This document shows, piece by piece, positions 16,731 through 26,196 of a stretch of DNA of 64,000 bases. Position 1 is the stretch's first letter. Every line of letters starts with the position of its first letter. A program made the position numbers and the translations under genes. The notes below the pieces were generated by a model. That model saw only the letters and a program-made list of their open reading frames with translations, had not been told where the DNA came from and did no database searches. Source of the stretch: Nitrospira sp. (lineage in GTDB: Bacteria > Nitrospirota > Nitrospiria > Nitrospirales > Nitrospiraceae); NCBI GenBank assembly GCA_016873495.1, contig VGXC01000017.1, forward strand, positions 1 to 64,000, in the 5' to 3' direction.

Positions 16731-19487
16731 TTGCGGAGTAAACGGGACAGCCGGAGCGAGAAAGCCGGCAAGCAGCCGCCCGGCCGTAACCGGATCAGAC
16801 CGCCCCTGACGAACGTGCTGCCGAAGCTTTCGGCCATCAAGCACCTTGTCCCCCTCGCCATGTTTTGCCTCGACGCGCAAGGGCGCGTGACCTCCTGGAA
16901 CAAAGCCGCTGAACAGCTCCTGGGCTGGACCGAAGCCGAGACTCTCGGCCGGGAGCTTCCCTATGTCCCGGCCGGAAGCGAACAGGAATCGGACGCACTC
17001 TGGCGTCGGGTCATGCAGGGCGAGGAGTCTCTGGGGACGGAAATTCGCCGCGTCCGGAAGGACGGCCGGCCCGTTTATCTCCAGCTCTGGACCACCATCA
17101 TCAAGGACGAGGCCGGCGCCTTCGTCGGCACGCTGGGGCTGCTGGCCGACATTTCCCATCGGAAACGGGCAGAGGCGACAAAGAGTATCGGCGAACAACA
17201 CTGGCGGACGCTCATCGATGCCGAACCCGAATGCGTCAAAATCACCAGCGCCGACGGGCTGCTTCTCGACATGAATCCCGCCGGCCTGGCCATGATCGAG
17301 GCGGACGCTCTGGAACAGATTCGAGGCCGGTCCATCCTCCCGATCGTCGCGCCGGAGCACCGCGAAGTCTTTGCAGCGTTCATCCAGCGAGCCGCGAACG
17401 GTCAACCCGGCAGGCTCCAGTTCCAGATCGTCGGGCTGAAGGGCACACGACGATGGATGGAGACCCATGCCGTGCCGTTCGGGAACGAGCGCGGCGAGCA
17501 GGCGACCGTCCTCGCCATCGCCCACGACGTCACCGAGCGCAAACGGGCCGAAGAGGCGCTGCGGGAGAGCGAGCGCCGGCTCTCCCTGGTCCTGGACGCG
17601 ACCAGCGAAGGCATTTGGGATTGGAACGTGAAGACCGGCCATGTGTATTTCAGCCCTCAGTGGATTGCCTCACTCGGCTATGCTCCGGAGGAGGTCCCCC
17701 CTCATGTCTCGTTTTGGGAGTCGATCATCCATCCCGACGATAAACCTCGTGTGCAGGAAACCCTGCGCGCCCACTTCGAAGGCCGGACCTCTTTCTACGC
17801 ATGCGAAAACCGCTTGAGGGAAAAGTCGGGGCGTTGGCGGATCAACCTGGATCGCGGCAAGGTGGTGGAGCGGGATGCCGACGGACGCCCGGTGCGCATG
17901 GTTGGATCGGACACCGACATCACCGAGCGCAAGCGGGCGGAGGACGCCCTGCACGAGAGCGAACGGGCCCTGAACGCGCTGGTCTCCAACCTGCCCGGCG
18001 TCGTATATCGCTGCCAGAACGATCCCGATTGGACCGTGAGTTATATCAGCGATCAGGTCCGGACCCTTCTTGGATATCCGCCGCATGAGTTCTACTCGAA
18101 GGGGATCGCCTGGGCTCACCGCACGCACCCGGACGACCGGGAACGGATATGGAACGAGGTGCAGTCGGCTCTCAGCCGTCGCGAGCCTTTTTCCTTCGAA
18201 TACCGCATGCAAACGCGCGACGACCGCAAGGTTTGGGTGTGGGAGCAGGGGGAGGGCGTCTACGCGCCGGACGGAACGCTCGCCTTCCTGGAAGGTTTCG
18301 TCATCGACATCACCGAGCGCAAGCATCTGGAAGAGTCGCTGCGCCAGGCGCAGAAGATGGAGGCGGTCGGGCGGCTGGCCGGCGGCATCGCGCACGACTT
18401 CAACAATATGTTGACCGTGATCGGCGGATGCAGCGACCTCGTCCAGCGCCGGATCGACCCCCAGGACCCGCTGAGCCGGTACATCCAAGACATCAAGGCA
18501 GCCTCCGATCGGGCCGCGGAGCTGACCCGGCAGTTGCTGGCGTATAGTCGGCGGCAGGTGATGGAAACCAGGGTGCTGAGCCTCAACGGCTCCATCCTCG
18601 CCATGGAGTCGATGCTCCGGCGGCTGATCGGCGAACATATCGAGTTGACGCTGGATTTGAGCCCGGACCTCGGCGCGGTCAAGGCGGACCCGGGGCAGAT
18701 CGAGCAAGTCATCATGAACCTGACCCTCAACGCGCGGGATTCCATGCCGAACGGGGGCCGGCTGACCATTGCCACCGTGAATGCGGCCATCGACCAAGGC
18801 AACGCCGGCACGCTTCCCAACGTCCACGTCCCGCCAGGCGCCTACTCGCAGCTGATCGTCAGCGACACCGGACAGGGCATGGACAAGTTCACCTTGACCC
18901 ACCTGTTTGAGCCATTTTTCACGACGAAGGAGGTGGGGAAAGGGACCGGGCTCGGGCTGGCGACGGTCTATGGGATCGTGGCGCAAAGCGGCGGAGTCGT
19001 CTGGGCCAGCAGCGAGCCGGGTGAGGGCGCCACGTTTACCGTCTGCCTTCCGCACGTGGCGCAAGCGCCGGAGCCACCGATACCCTCGGCGGCAACCCCT
19101 CGGTCGCCCCGAGGGTCCGAGACGATTCTTCTGGCCGAGGACGAGGAAAGCGTCCGCGCCCTGGCGCGCGAGGTGCTGCAAAGGCAGGGCTACCGGGTCT
19201 TGGAAGCGCGCAATGGGGTTGACGCCTTGGCGCTTGCCACCCAACATGCCGGTCCGATTCACCTCCTCTTGACCGACCTCGTCATGCCCGAGATGGACGG
19301 CCACGCGCTCGCGCGCCGGCTGACGTCGGACCGTCGAGAGCTCAAGGTCTTGATCATGTCCGGTTACACAGATGATACGAACCTGCAACGAGGGATCTTC
19401 GACGTACGGGCTGCTTTCATACCCAAACCCATGCGGATCGAGACGCTCCTCAAAAAAGTTCGGGACGTGTTGGAGGACTCTTCCTAG
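16731..19487 (+). CDS. Multi-PAS hybrid sensor histidine kinase
   Basis: 918 residues, no transmembrane helix seen, so probably cytosolic. Four PAS/PAC units lie at ~36-140, 150-275, 280-400 and 405-540, each ending in the DITERK-type linker. Then come a HisKA helix with H555 (GGIAHDFNNML), a GHKL ATPase ([21 protein letters not shown]) and a C-terminal receiver with D849 (LLLTDLVMPEMDG). The phosphoryl flow is His to its own Asp; the final partner is unknown. TTG 16731 follows GAGGTGAGG. Its stop overlaps the convergent HAD gene by four bases (CTAG). Confidence 0.92.
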   Translation: MRSKRDSRSEKAGKQPPGRNRIRPPLTNVLPKLSAIKHLVPLAMFCLDAQGRVTSWNKAAEQLLGWTEAETLGRELPYVPAGSEQESDALWRRVMQGEESLGTEIRRVRKDGRPVYLQLWTTIIKDEAGAFVGTLGLLADISHRKRAEATKSIGEQHWRTLIDAEPECVKITSADGLLLDMNPAGLAMIEADALEQIRGRSILPIVAPEHREVFAAFIQRAANGQPGRLQFQIVGLKGTRRWMETHAVPFGNERGEQATVLAIAHDVTERKRAEEALRESERRLSLVLDATSEGIWDWNVKTGHVYFSPQWIASLGYAPEEVPPHVSFWESIIHPDDKPRVQETLRAHFEGRTSFYACENRLREKSGRWRINLDRGKVVERDADGRPVRMVGSDTDITERKRAEDALHESERALNALVSNLPGVVYRCQNDPDWTVSYISDQVRTLLGYPPHEFYSKGIAWAHRTHPDDRERIWNEVQSALSRREPFSFEYRMQTRDDRKVWVWEQGEGVYAPDGTLAFLEGFVIDITERKHLEESLRQAQKMEAVGRLAGGIAHDFNNMLTVIGGCSDLVQRRIDPQDPLSRYIQDIKAASDRAAELTRQLLAYSRRQVMETRVLSLNGSILAMESMLRRLIGEHIELTLDLSPDLGAVKADPGQIEQVIMNLTLNARDSMPNGGRLTIATVNAAIDQGNAGTLPNVHVPPGAYSQLIVSDTGQGMDKFTLTHLFEPFFTTKEVGKGTGLGLATVYGIVAQSGGVVWASSEPGEGATFTVCLPHVAQAPEPPIPSAATPRSPRGSETILLAEDEESVRALAREVLQRQGYRVLEARNGVDALALATQHAGPIHLLLTDLVMPEMDGHALARRLTSDRRELKVLIMSGYTDDTNLQRGIFDVRAAFIPKPMRIETLLKKVRDVLEDSS

Positions 19488-20173
19488 CCTCCGTCCATCA
19501 GCACGTGGAACGTCTCGATGGACCGGTGGCGGGACGAAGGCTGAGGCGGGAGCTGCGAGCTGGAGGTGGAGCGGTGAAAGATATGGCCGATCCCGAACGC
19601 CTGCGCCGCGGCCAGGCAGGACTCGTCGTCGTCGATATAGAGGGACCGGGCAGGATCGAATCCGATGAGTTGTCGGCAGACAGGCCAATACTCCGGCCGC
19701 ATTTTCAGGTAGCCGATCTCGAAGGCGTTCACGATCCGCTCCACATGCTTGTCTACGCCGGTCTTGGCGGCCTTGATCGCAATTCCGCTTTCATGGGCGT
19801 TCGTGACGATATGGACGCGCTTGCCTTGCTCGCGCAGGTGACGGAGGAACGGCTCCGCGTCGGGCAGGAACCGGATCAGATGGTCGAATTCCTCGGTCAG
19901 CGCCACCAGGTCGATGTCGAGCAGGCTGCTCCAGTAATGGAGGTCGGTCCAGGCCAGCTCCGTCTCGACCGACCGGTACATGGCGAGCAGCTTGGCCAGG
20001 GCCTCCTCGAACGTCAGCCCCTGCTTGGCCGCATAACGTCGCGGCAGCTCTTCCTCGAAAAAGAAATTGTCGAAGTGCCGGTCGAGCAGGGTCCCGTCCA
20101 TGTCCAAGAGGACGTCGTCCACGACATCCCAATCGAAGGCGTGAGGCGTGAAGGGTATGGGATACGGCGTCAT
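19484..20173 (-). CDS. HAD-family phosphatase (YrfG-like nucleotidase)
   Basis: 229 residues. HAD motif I is DVVLLDMDGTLLD-like (VLLDMDGTLLD), motif II is HIVTNAH, motif III has the Lys in YLKMRPEYW, and motif IV is SLYIDDDESCL. The overall pattern matches the GMP/IMP 5'-nucleotidase YrfG type. ATG 20173 is used; a TTG three codons upstream is open. It follows the two caspase genes on the same strand with an 18-bp gap, so they may share an mRNA, although no functional link is known. Confidence 0.8.
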   Translation of the reverse strand: MTPYPIPFTPHAFDWDVVDDVLLDMDGTLLDRHFDNFFFEEELPRRYAAKQGLTFEEALAKLLAMYRSVETELAWTDLHYWSSLLDIDLVALTEEFDHLIRFLPDAEPFLRHLREQGKRVHIVTNAHESGIAIKAAKTGVDKHVERIVNAFEIGYLKMRPEYWPVCRQLIGFDPARSLYIDDDESCLAAAQAFGIGHIFHRSTSSSQLPPQPSSRHRSIETFHVLMDGG

Positions 20174-20191
20174 AGGGAGCAAGAGAATCCG

Positions 20192-21736
20192 TTACGGCCC
20201 GGCCCGCTCGACCAGGCGGACCCCGCGCTTTAATAGCTCGGGGCTTCCGAGGAGCTGCGGAGTCTGTTCGTTGTTGAAGTCCCGCCGCGCCTTCCGCTCG
20301 ACCTGCGGCTTCAGATAGTTGAAGAGCTCGGCGAGGTCGAGCGATCCGTCCTTGTTCTTATCCGCCTCCCCCTGCAATCCCTTGAGGAAGAAATAGGTCA
20401 GAAGCCCGTGGCCTTTCTGATCGTAGGTGCTCGACACTTGATCGCCCTGGCTGGCCGCCAGCACGACCGTCTTGCCTCCGGCCAGGACCGGATTCTCCAC
20501 CGAGAGGACCATCGGCCGCATGCCTTTTGCGATCACCGACCGGCCCCCCGCGCCGGAGAAACAGGAATCCAACATGACGACGACTTCTTTCGCTTGAAGT
20601 TTTCCCACCTGCTCGTAAAGCCGTTTCAAGGGGTATCCGGTGGCATCCACAAAGGCCGGATCTCCGTCGTAGGGCACCAGATAGGCATCGCCGGTCTTCG
20701 CATTGGGCGCGCCGTGCCCGGAGAAATACACGAACACCGAGGCGCCCGGCTCGACCCGCTTGGGGAGCCAATGTTCGAGGTATTTTTCGATGTCGGTCTT
20801 GGCGGCCCGGTCGTTGAGCAGCACCGCGACATTCTCTTCCTCGTACCCCATGACTTTTGTCAGATAGGTGCCCACGACCTCTGCATCGTGGGAGGCATAG
20901 TCGGCCTTCGGAAGCTTATTGCGATAGGTGTCGATGCCGATGACGACTGCATAGGCGTTCTCGCGGCTTTTGACGCGAGTAACCGGCAGCACATCCACGT
21001 CGCTCGCCGCGACGGCTGCTGGTGCGGGTGACGCGGGCGCCGCAGTGGGCGCCGACGGGGCATCGGCCGCTCCCGATAGCCGGGCTTCAGCCTGTTGAAG
21101 CAGACGGATGATTTTGGTATTGCCCTTCTCCTGCGCGACCGTCAAGGGTGGCCGCCAGTCCTGCATGATGTCGATTTCCCGTCCCTTGATGCCGGGATCT
21201 GCGCCATGCGCCAACAATAATTGCACGACCTCGGCATTCCCAGCATCCCTCACCGCCCACCAGAGAGGCTGCGTGCCCCAGTAATCTGGTATAGAGACGT
21301 CCGCCCCTCGCTCCAGCAATAACCTCACGATTTGCGTATGGCCTTTTGAAGCCGCTATTGCCAACGGGGTGAACTTGAAACGATTTTGGCTGTTGACGCC
21401 GGCCCCACGGTCAATCAGAAGCTGCGCAATCGGTAAATGTCCGCCAGCAGCCGCAAGATGCAGCGCCGTACTCTCAAAGTCGTTTGCCTTGTTTACATCA
21501 GCGCCGCGATCGAGCAGGAATTGCACAACCTCCAACTTGCCGCTTCCCGCCGCTCCGACGAGAGGAACATCTCCATCAATACCGGTTCGCTCGTTAATCG
21601 TCCCCCCTTGCCCCACCAAGGTCTGAACGGCCTTAAGATCGCCCCGCTCCGCCGCGTTATAGAGTTCCGAGGCGCAACCGACCGACAGACCGGCGCACAC
21701 CGCCAGACTCAGTACAAGCCCACGTTGTCCGCTCAT
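20192..21736 (-). CDS. Ankyrin-repeat caspase-like lipoprotein (paralogue 1)
   Basis: 514 residues. A lipoprotein signal (LSVGC, Cys21, followed by Ala-Ser, suggesting outer-membrane retention) precedes five or so ankyrin repeats (residues ~25-215) and an Ala/Pro linker. The C14 caspase-fold domain (~257-514) has the catalytic dyad His341 (YFSGHG) and Cys392 (MLDSCFSG). A canonical EF-hand loop, DKNKDGSLDLAE, sits at 459-470. Bacterial caspases of this kind cleave unknown substrates; the lipid anchor would place this one in the periplasm. ATG 21736 is preferred because GAGGTG lies just upstream. Confidence 0.9.
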   Translation of the reverse strand: MSGQRGLVLSLAVCAGLSVGCASELYNAAERGDLKAVQTLVGQGGTINERTGIDGDVPLVGAAGSGKLEVVQFLLDRGADVNKANDFESTALHLAAAGGHLPIAQLLIDRGAGVNSQNRFKFTPLAIAASKGHTQIVRLLLERGADVSIPDYWGTQPLWWAVRDAGNAEVVQLLLAHGADPGIKGREIDIMQDWRPPLTVAQEKGNTKIIRLLQQAEARLSGAADAPSAPTAAPASPAPAAVAASDVDVLPVTRVKSRENAYAVVIGIDTYRNKLPKADYASHDAEVVGTYLTKVMGYEEENVAVLLNDRAAKTDIEKYLEHWLPKRVEPGASVFVYFSGHGAPNAKTGDAYLVPYDGDPAFVDATGYPLKRLYEQVGKLQAKEVVVMLDSCFSGAGGRSVIAKGMRPMVLSVENPVLAGGKTVVLAASQGDQVSSTYDQKGHGLLTYFFLKGLQGEADKNKDGSLDLAELFNYLKPQVERKARRDFNNEQTPQLLGSPELLKRGVRLVERAGP

Positions 21737-21759
21737 GGCGCACCTCATGACATCACGAC

Positions 21760-23121
21760 TCACGGTGCCCGTTCGACCAGGCGGATGCCCTTTGTGAGCA
21801 GCTCCGGATTGCCGAACAGTTGCGGCTGCTGGTCATTATTGAAGTCGCGCCGCGCCGTCCGTTCCACCTGCGGTTTGACATAGCCGAAGAGTTCGGCCAG
21901 ATCAATCATGCCATCCTTGTTCGTGTCCGCCTCGCCCTGCAAGCCTTTCAGAAAATAGTACGTCAGCAGGCCATGCCCTTTCTGGTCATAGGTGCTGGAC
22001 ACCTGAGCGCCCGAGCTGGCCGCGAGCACGACCGTCTTGCCGCCGGCCAGGAATTGGTTCTCCATGGTCAGGACCATCGGACGCATCCCTTTGCCGATCA
22101 CCGACCGGCCCCCTGCGCCCGAGAAACAAGAGTCCAGCATGACGACGACTTCTTTGGCCGGCAGTTTTCCGAGGTGGTCGTAGAGCCGTTTCAGGGAATA
22201 GCCTGTGGCCTCGACAAAAGCCGGATCGCCGTCATAAGGCACCAGATAGGCATCGCCGGTCTTCGCATTGGGCGCGCCGTGCCCGGAGAAATACACGAAC
22301 ACGGTGCCGGTTTTCTCGACCCGGTTGGGCAGCCAGTGCTCGATGTATTTCTCCACATCGCCTTTAGTCGCCCGATCGTTCAGGAGGATCGCGACGTTTT
22401 CGTCCTGATAGCCCATGACTTTGGTCAAATAGTCCCTGGTCGTCTGCGCATCCCGCGCCGCAAAATCCGCCTTGGGAAGGTTCTGGCGATACTGCTCGAT
22501 GCCGATCACCACGGCATAGGCATTCGGCTTGGGTTTCACGCGCCGCGCGGGCGGGGTATCCACATCGTTCGCCGAAACGCCGGCCGCTGCAGCTGGCGGC
22601 ACGGGGACTGGGACCGGAACAGCGGCCGGCGGCGGCGCCATCGTTGCAAGCTGCTGCGCTTGGGCCTGCTCCAGCATCCGGACAATTCTGAGGTGCCCGT
22701 GGCGCCTGGCGTTCTGGATGATATCGTAGCCTTCTGGACAACATAGGATTCCTCGATCCAGCAGAAGTTGGACGACCGGAGCCTGGCCGTTTGTGGCAGA
22801 CCAAAACAGGGCGTTGTGTCTATCGCGCTCTGTACCAGCGTCCCTGTCCAGCAGGAAACGCACAACCTCGACGTGGCCATAGTAAGCAGCGATCCCCAAG
22901 GCGGTCGGTGGTTTGGCAATGGCATTGGCATAACCGTATTGATCATTGATCGGAACGCCTTGGTCCACCAAGGCACGCACCGCCTGGAGGTCTCCTTGCT
23001 CCGCTGCCTTCCACAGTGGAGGGGCGAACAAGGGATAGTCCAGGAAGTCAAAGGCGCTACATCCGGCCGACAACCCTGCCAGTAACACCAAGCCCGGCAC
23101 GATTCCGATCCGTGGCTTCAT
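21760..23121 (-). CDS. Ankyrin-repeat caspase-like lipoprotein (paralogue 2)
   Basis: 453 residues with the same plan as its downstream neighbour: lipobox LSAGC (Cys21), three to four ankyrin repeats (~35-155), a Pro/Val/Ala linker, and a caspase domain with His281 (YFSGHG), Cys332 (MLDSCFSG) and an EF-hand loop DTNKDGMIDLAE (399-410). The caspase halves of the two paralogues are nearly identical while the ankyrin halves differ, as expected if they keep one activity but recognise different partners. Only 23 bp separate the genes, so they are almost certainly one operon. Confidence 0.9.
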   Translation of the reverse strand: MKPRIGIVPGLVLLAGLSAGCSAFDFLDYPLFAPPLWKAAEQGDLQAVRALVDQGVPINDQYGYANAIAKPPTALGIAAYYGHVEVVRFLLDRDAGTERDRHNALFWSATNGQAPVVQLLLDRGILCCPEGYDIIQNARRHGHLRIVRMLEQAQAQQLATMAPPPAAVPVPVPVPPAAAAGVSANDVDTPPARRVKPKPNAYAVVIGIEQYRQNLPKADFAARDAQTTRDYLTKVMGYQDENVAILLNDRATKGDVEKYIEHWLPNRVEKTGTVFVYFSGHGAPNAKTGDAYLVPYDGDPAFVEATGYSLKRLYDHLGKLPAKEVVVMLDSCFSGAGGRSVIGKGMRPMVLTMENQFLAGGKTVVLAASSGAQVSSTYDQKGHGLLTYYFLKGLQGEADTNKDGMIDLAELFGYVKPQVERTARRDFNNDQQPQLFGNPELLTKGIRLVERAP

Positions 23122-23246
23122 GGGTCTTCCTCACATGCCGGCGATGAGCTGCCAGAGACTTGAACGGATCTTATTATAGCCCTCCCTCGCCGGCCTGTCT
23201 TACGTTTCTTGTCTTTGTCGAAACCCCTGTGGTACGGTCCGTTGCC

Positions 23247-24566
23247 ATGTCTGCACCATTGATCGCGATTATTGGAAGGCCCAATGTGGGCAAGTCCACG
23301 CTGTTCAACCGCATCCTGGGCGGCAAGCCCGCGATCGTGGACGACGTGCCGGGCGTGACCCGCGACCGCAACTACGCGGACGGGACCTACCGGGGCCGTC
23401 CCTTCCGCCTGGTGGATACGGGGGGGCTGGACCCGGCCGCCAGCGAGGGGATGCTGGCGCTGATCAAGCGCCAGTCGCAGATCGCGATCGCGGAAGCGGA
23501 CATTTTGATTTTCGTCATGGACGGTCGCGCGGGCCTCACGCCTCCGGACGAGGAGGTGGTCACCCTCCTGCGCGGCATCAACAAGCCGGTGTTCTATGCC
23601 ATCAATAAAATCGACACGCTCAAGGCCGAGGCGCTGATGGCCGATTTCTACCGGATCGGGCAGGGCCAGTTCTTCCCGGTCTCGGCCGAGCACGGCATCG
23701 GGGTGGACGATCTGCTCGACGCCTTCCATCACCTGCTGCCGGAAGGAGATGCCGACACCAGCCTGGCCCCCCTGCCGCACATCGCCGTGGTGGGCCGCCC
23801 CAACGTCGGCAAGTCCACGCTGGTGAACAGCCTGCTGGGGGAGGATCGAGTTCTGGTCAGCGACGTGGCCGGCACCACGCGCGATCCGATCGACACGCTC
23901 GTGACCTACCGGGACCGCAAGTACGTCTTCACCGACACGGCCGGCATCAGGCGCCGCGGCAAGATCGAACGGGGCATCGAAGGCTTCAGCGTGGCCCGGG
24001 CGCTCAAGGCTATGGGCCGGTCGGACATCGCCGTGCTGCTGCTGGACGCGGTCGAGGGCATCACCGAGCAGGACACGAAGATCGCCGGCCTCGCCCTGAA
24101 GCAGGGCCGCGCCTGCATCCTGGTGGTCAACAAGTGGGACCTGCGCGAAGGCGACCCGGAGGCCCGGCAGGACTATGAGGCCGAGCTGGCGCGCAAGTTT
24201 CCGTTCCTGCCCTGGGCGCCGGTGCTCTACGGCTCGGCCATGAAACCGGACTCGGTGCGCGAGATCTTCCGGCTGATCGATCGCGTGATCAACGCCTTCA
24301 CGGTTCGCGTGCCCACCGGGCCGCTGAACAAGTTCCTGCAGGCTATTCTGGAAGAGAATCCCCTCCCGGTCCGCAAGGGCAAGCCCAGCAAGGCGATCAA
24401 ATCCGTCTTCATCACCCAGGTGGCGTCCAAGCCGCCGGCCTTTGCGCTCTTCGTGGGCCACCCGGACGACGTGGGCAAGACCTATCTGCGGTTTCTGGAA
24501 AACCGCCTCCGCGAACAGTACGACTTCCTCGGGACCCCGCTCCGCATTCTCGTCCGAAAGAAGTAG
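23247..24566 (+). CDS. der: Ribosome-assembly GTPase Der (EngA)
   Basis: 439 residues with two consecutive G domains, each with GRPNVGKST (residues ~9-17 and ~182-190), a G3 DTGG or DTAG motif, and NKID/NKWD base-recognition motifs, followed by the KH-like C-terminal domain. Der is needed for 50S subunit maturation. ATG 23247 gives the family-standard start; the frame is open upstream to 23160. Divergent from the caspase operon with a 125-bp gap. Confidence 0.96.
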   Translation: MSAPLIAIIGRPNVGKSTLFNRILGGKPAIVDDVPGVTRDRNYADGTYRGRPFRLVDTGGLDPAASEGMLALIKRQSQIAIAEADILIFVMDGRAGLTPPDEEVVTLLRGINKPVFYAINKIDTLKAEALMADFYRIGQGQFFPVSAEHGIGVDDLLDAFHHLLPEGDADTSLAPLPHIAVVGRPNVGKSTLVNSLLGEDRVLVSDVAGTTRDPIDTLVTYRDRKYVFTDTAGIRRRGKIERGIEGFSVARALKAMGRSDIAVLLLDAVEGITEQDTKIAGLALKQGRACILVVNKWDLREGDPEARQDYEAELARKFPFLPWAPVLYGSAMKPDSVREIFRLIDRVINAFTVRVPTGPLNKFLQAILEENPLPVRKGKPSKAIKSVFITQVASKPPAFALFVGHPDDVGKTYLRFLENRLREQYDFLGTPLRILVRKK

Positions 24567-24601
24567 CCTCCCTCTCGGAGCGAGCCCCGTGTGTTAAGAA
24601 C

Positions 24602-24632
24602 TTGACAAATAATAGTTTTAGAATTAGTCTAA
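24602..24632 (+). promoter_or_regulatory. Promoter with overlapping PerR-like box; apparently leaderless
   Basis: TTGACA (24602-24607) and TAGTCT (24625-24630) are 17 bp apart. A near-palindrome TTAGAATTAGTCTAA (24618-24632) covers the -10 region. It differs by one base from TTAGAATNATTCTAA, a common PerR/Fur-type box. The expected start of transcription falls at about the ATG (24638), and no Shine-Dalgarno is present, so the mRNA may be leaderless. Regulator binding here would block its own promoter. Confidence 0.65.
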
Positions 24633-24637
24633 GCACC

Positions 24638-25042
24638 ATGAAGACGCCGGCCCAACATCTCACCGAAAAATCCGTCAAGGTCACGGCGCAACGGGCGGCC
24701 GTGCTGGAGTTCCTCCAGGGAAACCGCGACCATCCCTCGCCCGACGAGGTCTATCGCAAGGTCCACAAGCGGTTTCCCTATATCTCCCGCGCCACGGTCT
24801 ACAACACGATCAAGACGCTGGTGAAGGCCGGCATGCTCCAGGAAGTGCTGATCCAGCAGGACAAGACGCGCGTGGACCCCAATGTGTCTCAGCACCACCA
24901 CTTCAAGTGTCTTCGCTGCGGAACGGTGAAAGATATGCCCTACGCCCTCATGACAGCCGATCATGTGCGCAAGAGTCTCAAGAACTACCAAGTCAAGGAA
25001 GTGCGCATGGTGGTCGAAGGGCTTTGCAAACAATGCCGTTGA
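24638..25042 (+). CDS. Fur/PerR-family transcriptional repressor
   Basis: 134 residues. N-terminal winged helix (VKVTAQRAAVLEFLQ; ISRATVYNTIKTLVKAGML) and C-terminal metal/dimer domain with HHHFKCLRCG and GLCKQC, the two CxxC pairs of the structural zinc site. The peroxidase downstream and the PerR-like box upstream favour a peroxide-sensing PerR role over iron-sensing Fur; this is inference. ATG 24638 is the family-length start. Confidence 0.88.
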   Translation: MKTPAQHLTEKSVKVTAQRAAVLEFLQGNRDHPSPDEVYRKVHKRFPYISRATVYNTIKTLVKAGMLQEVLIQQDKTRVDPNVSQHHHFKCLRCGTVKDMPYALMTADHVRKSLKNYQVKEVRMVVEGLCKQCR

Positions 25043-25098
25043 AGCCATGGTTTCTTCATGTTGCCTAGCCTATTGCATGTTCTGAAAGGAGGTCTGCG

Positions 25099-26172
25099 AT
25101 GACGTTCAAACCGTTCCTGGTCTCGTTGCCCATCTTTGTCTTGATCGTCTTGGGACTGGGAGGTGTAGTCTCGGCCGATGCGGCACAGAACAAGCCTGCC
25201 GCACCGGCGTCGCAAGGGGAATGGACGCTCGCGATCCCCTTCGGTCTGGATGATAGCGCCATGGTCGTCCCGGCCGACAATCCTCTGGCAAAGAACAAGG
25301 TCGAGTTAGGGCGGCTCCTGTTCTTCGACAAGCGCTTGTCGAAAAACAATACGATCGCCTGTGCCAGCTGCCACATGGCGCAGTTCGCCTTTACGGATGG
25401 CAAGCAGGTCTCGGCCGGCATCCATGGACTCAAAGGAGGCCGCAGCGCGCCCGCGTCCCTCAATCGGCTGTTCAGTAATGCCCAATTTTGGGATGGCCGG
25501 GCCGCCACGCTGGAGGAGCAGTCGGTCGGGCCCTTCGTCAGCCCCGTGGAACACGGCTTCGCCAACCACGACGAGATGGTCGCCAAGATGAAGAAGATTC
25601 CCGGCTATCGGAAGCTGTTCAAGGACGTCTTCGGCGAGGAGATCACGATCGCCGGGGTGGGGAAGGCGATCGCCAGCTTCCAGCGGACGATCCTCTCCGG
25701 GAACAGCCCGGCGGATCGGTTCGATCTGGGCGGGGACGCGACCGCCATTTCGCCGGAGGCCCAGAAGGGGCTGGAGCTGTTCCGCACCAAGGCCCGCTGC
25801 ACCCGGTGCCATTCCGGATTCAACTTCACCGACGAGAAGTTTCACAACCTCGGCATCGGCTGGGACACCAACAGCGTGGACCTCGGCCGGTACATGGTCA
25901 CCAAGAACCCAGCGGACATCGGCGCGTTCAAGACGCCGACCTTGCGGGAAATCGCCAGGAGCGCGCCCTACATGCACGACGGCCGCTTCAAAACCCTTGA
26001 GGAGGTGGTGAACTTTTACAACGGGGGCGGCGTGAAGAACCCGCATCAGGACGAGCTGGTCATCCCGCTCGAGCTGACGGACCAGGAGAAGCGCGATCTC
26101 GTGACGTTCCTCCACACCCTGAACGGGGAAGGCTGGCAGCACGTCAAGGCGCCGACGTCCTTCCCGAAGTAA
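25099..26172 (+). CDS. Di-haem cytochrome c peroxidase (MauG/CcpA family)
   Basis: 357 residues. Signal peptide (cleavage near VSADAAQ, ~residue 26-30), N-terminal haem site CASCH (88-92) and second haem site CTRCH in the C-terminal half, with KTPTLREIARSAPYMHDG as the family signature. The periplasmic enzyme reduces hydrogen peroxide to water using cytochrome electrons. AAAGGAGG lies 8 nt before ATG 25099. It is 56 bp after the PerR-like gene, so peroxide-induced co-expression is likely. Confidence 0.93.
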   Translation: MTFKPFLVSLPIFVLIVLGLGGVVSADAAQNKPAAPASQGEWTLAIPFGLDDSAMVVPADNPLAKNKVELGRLLFFDKRLSKNNTIACASCHMAQFAFTDGKQVSAGIHGLKGGRSAPASLNRLFSNAQFWDGRAATLEEQSVGPFVSPVEHGFANHDEMVAKMKKIPGYRKLFKDVFGEEITIAGVGKAIASFQRTILSGNSPADRFDLGGDATAISPEAQKGLELFRTKARCTRCHSGFNFTDEKFHNLGIGWDTNSVDLGRYMVTKNPADIGAFKTPTLREIARSAPYMHDGRFKTLEEVVNFYNGGGVKNPHQDELVIPLELTDQEKRDLVTFLHTLNGEGWQHVKAPTSFPK

Positions 26173-26196
26173 AGGCGGCCGCGCGGGCCGACAAAC

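Noticed and set aside
17670-19688. 672-codon ORF antisense to the PAS kinase
   Set aside because: It shows the usual Arg/His/Asp-rich shadow composition without recognisable motifs.
24618-24632. Classic Fur box (GATAATGATAATCATTATC)
   Set aside because: The palindrome fits the PerR-type 7-1-7 pattern much better than the 19-bp Fur consensus.
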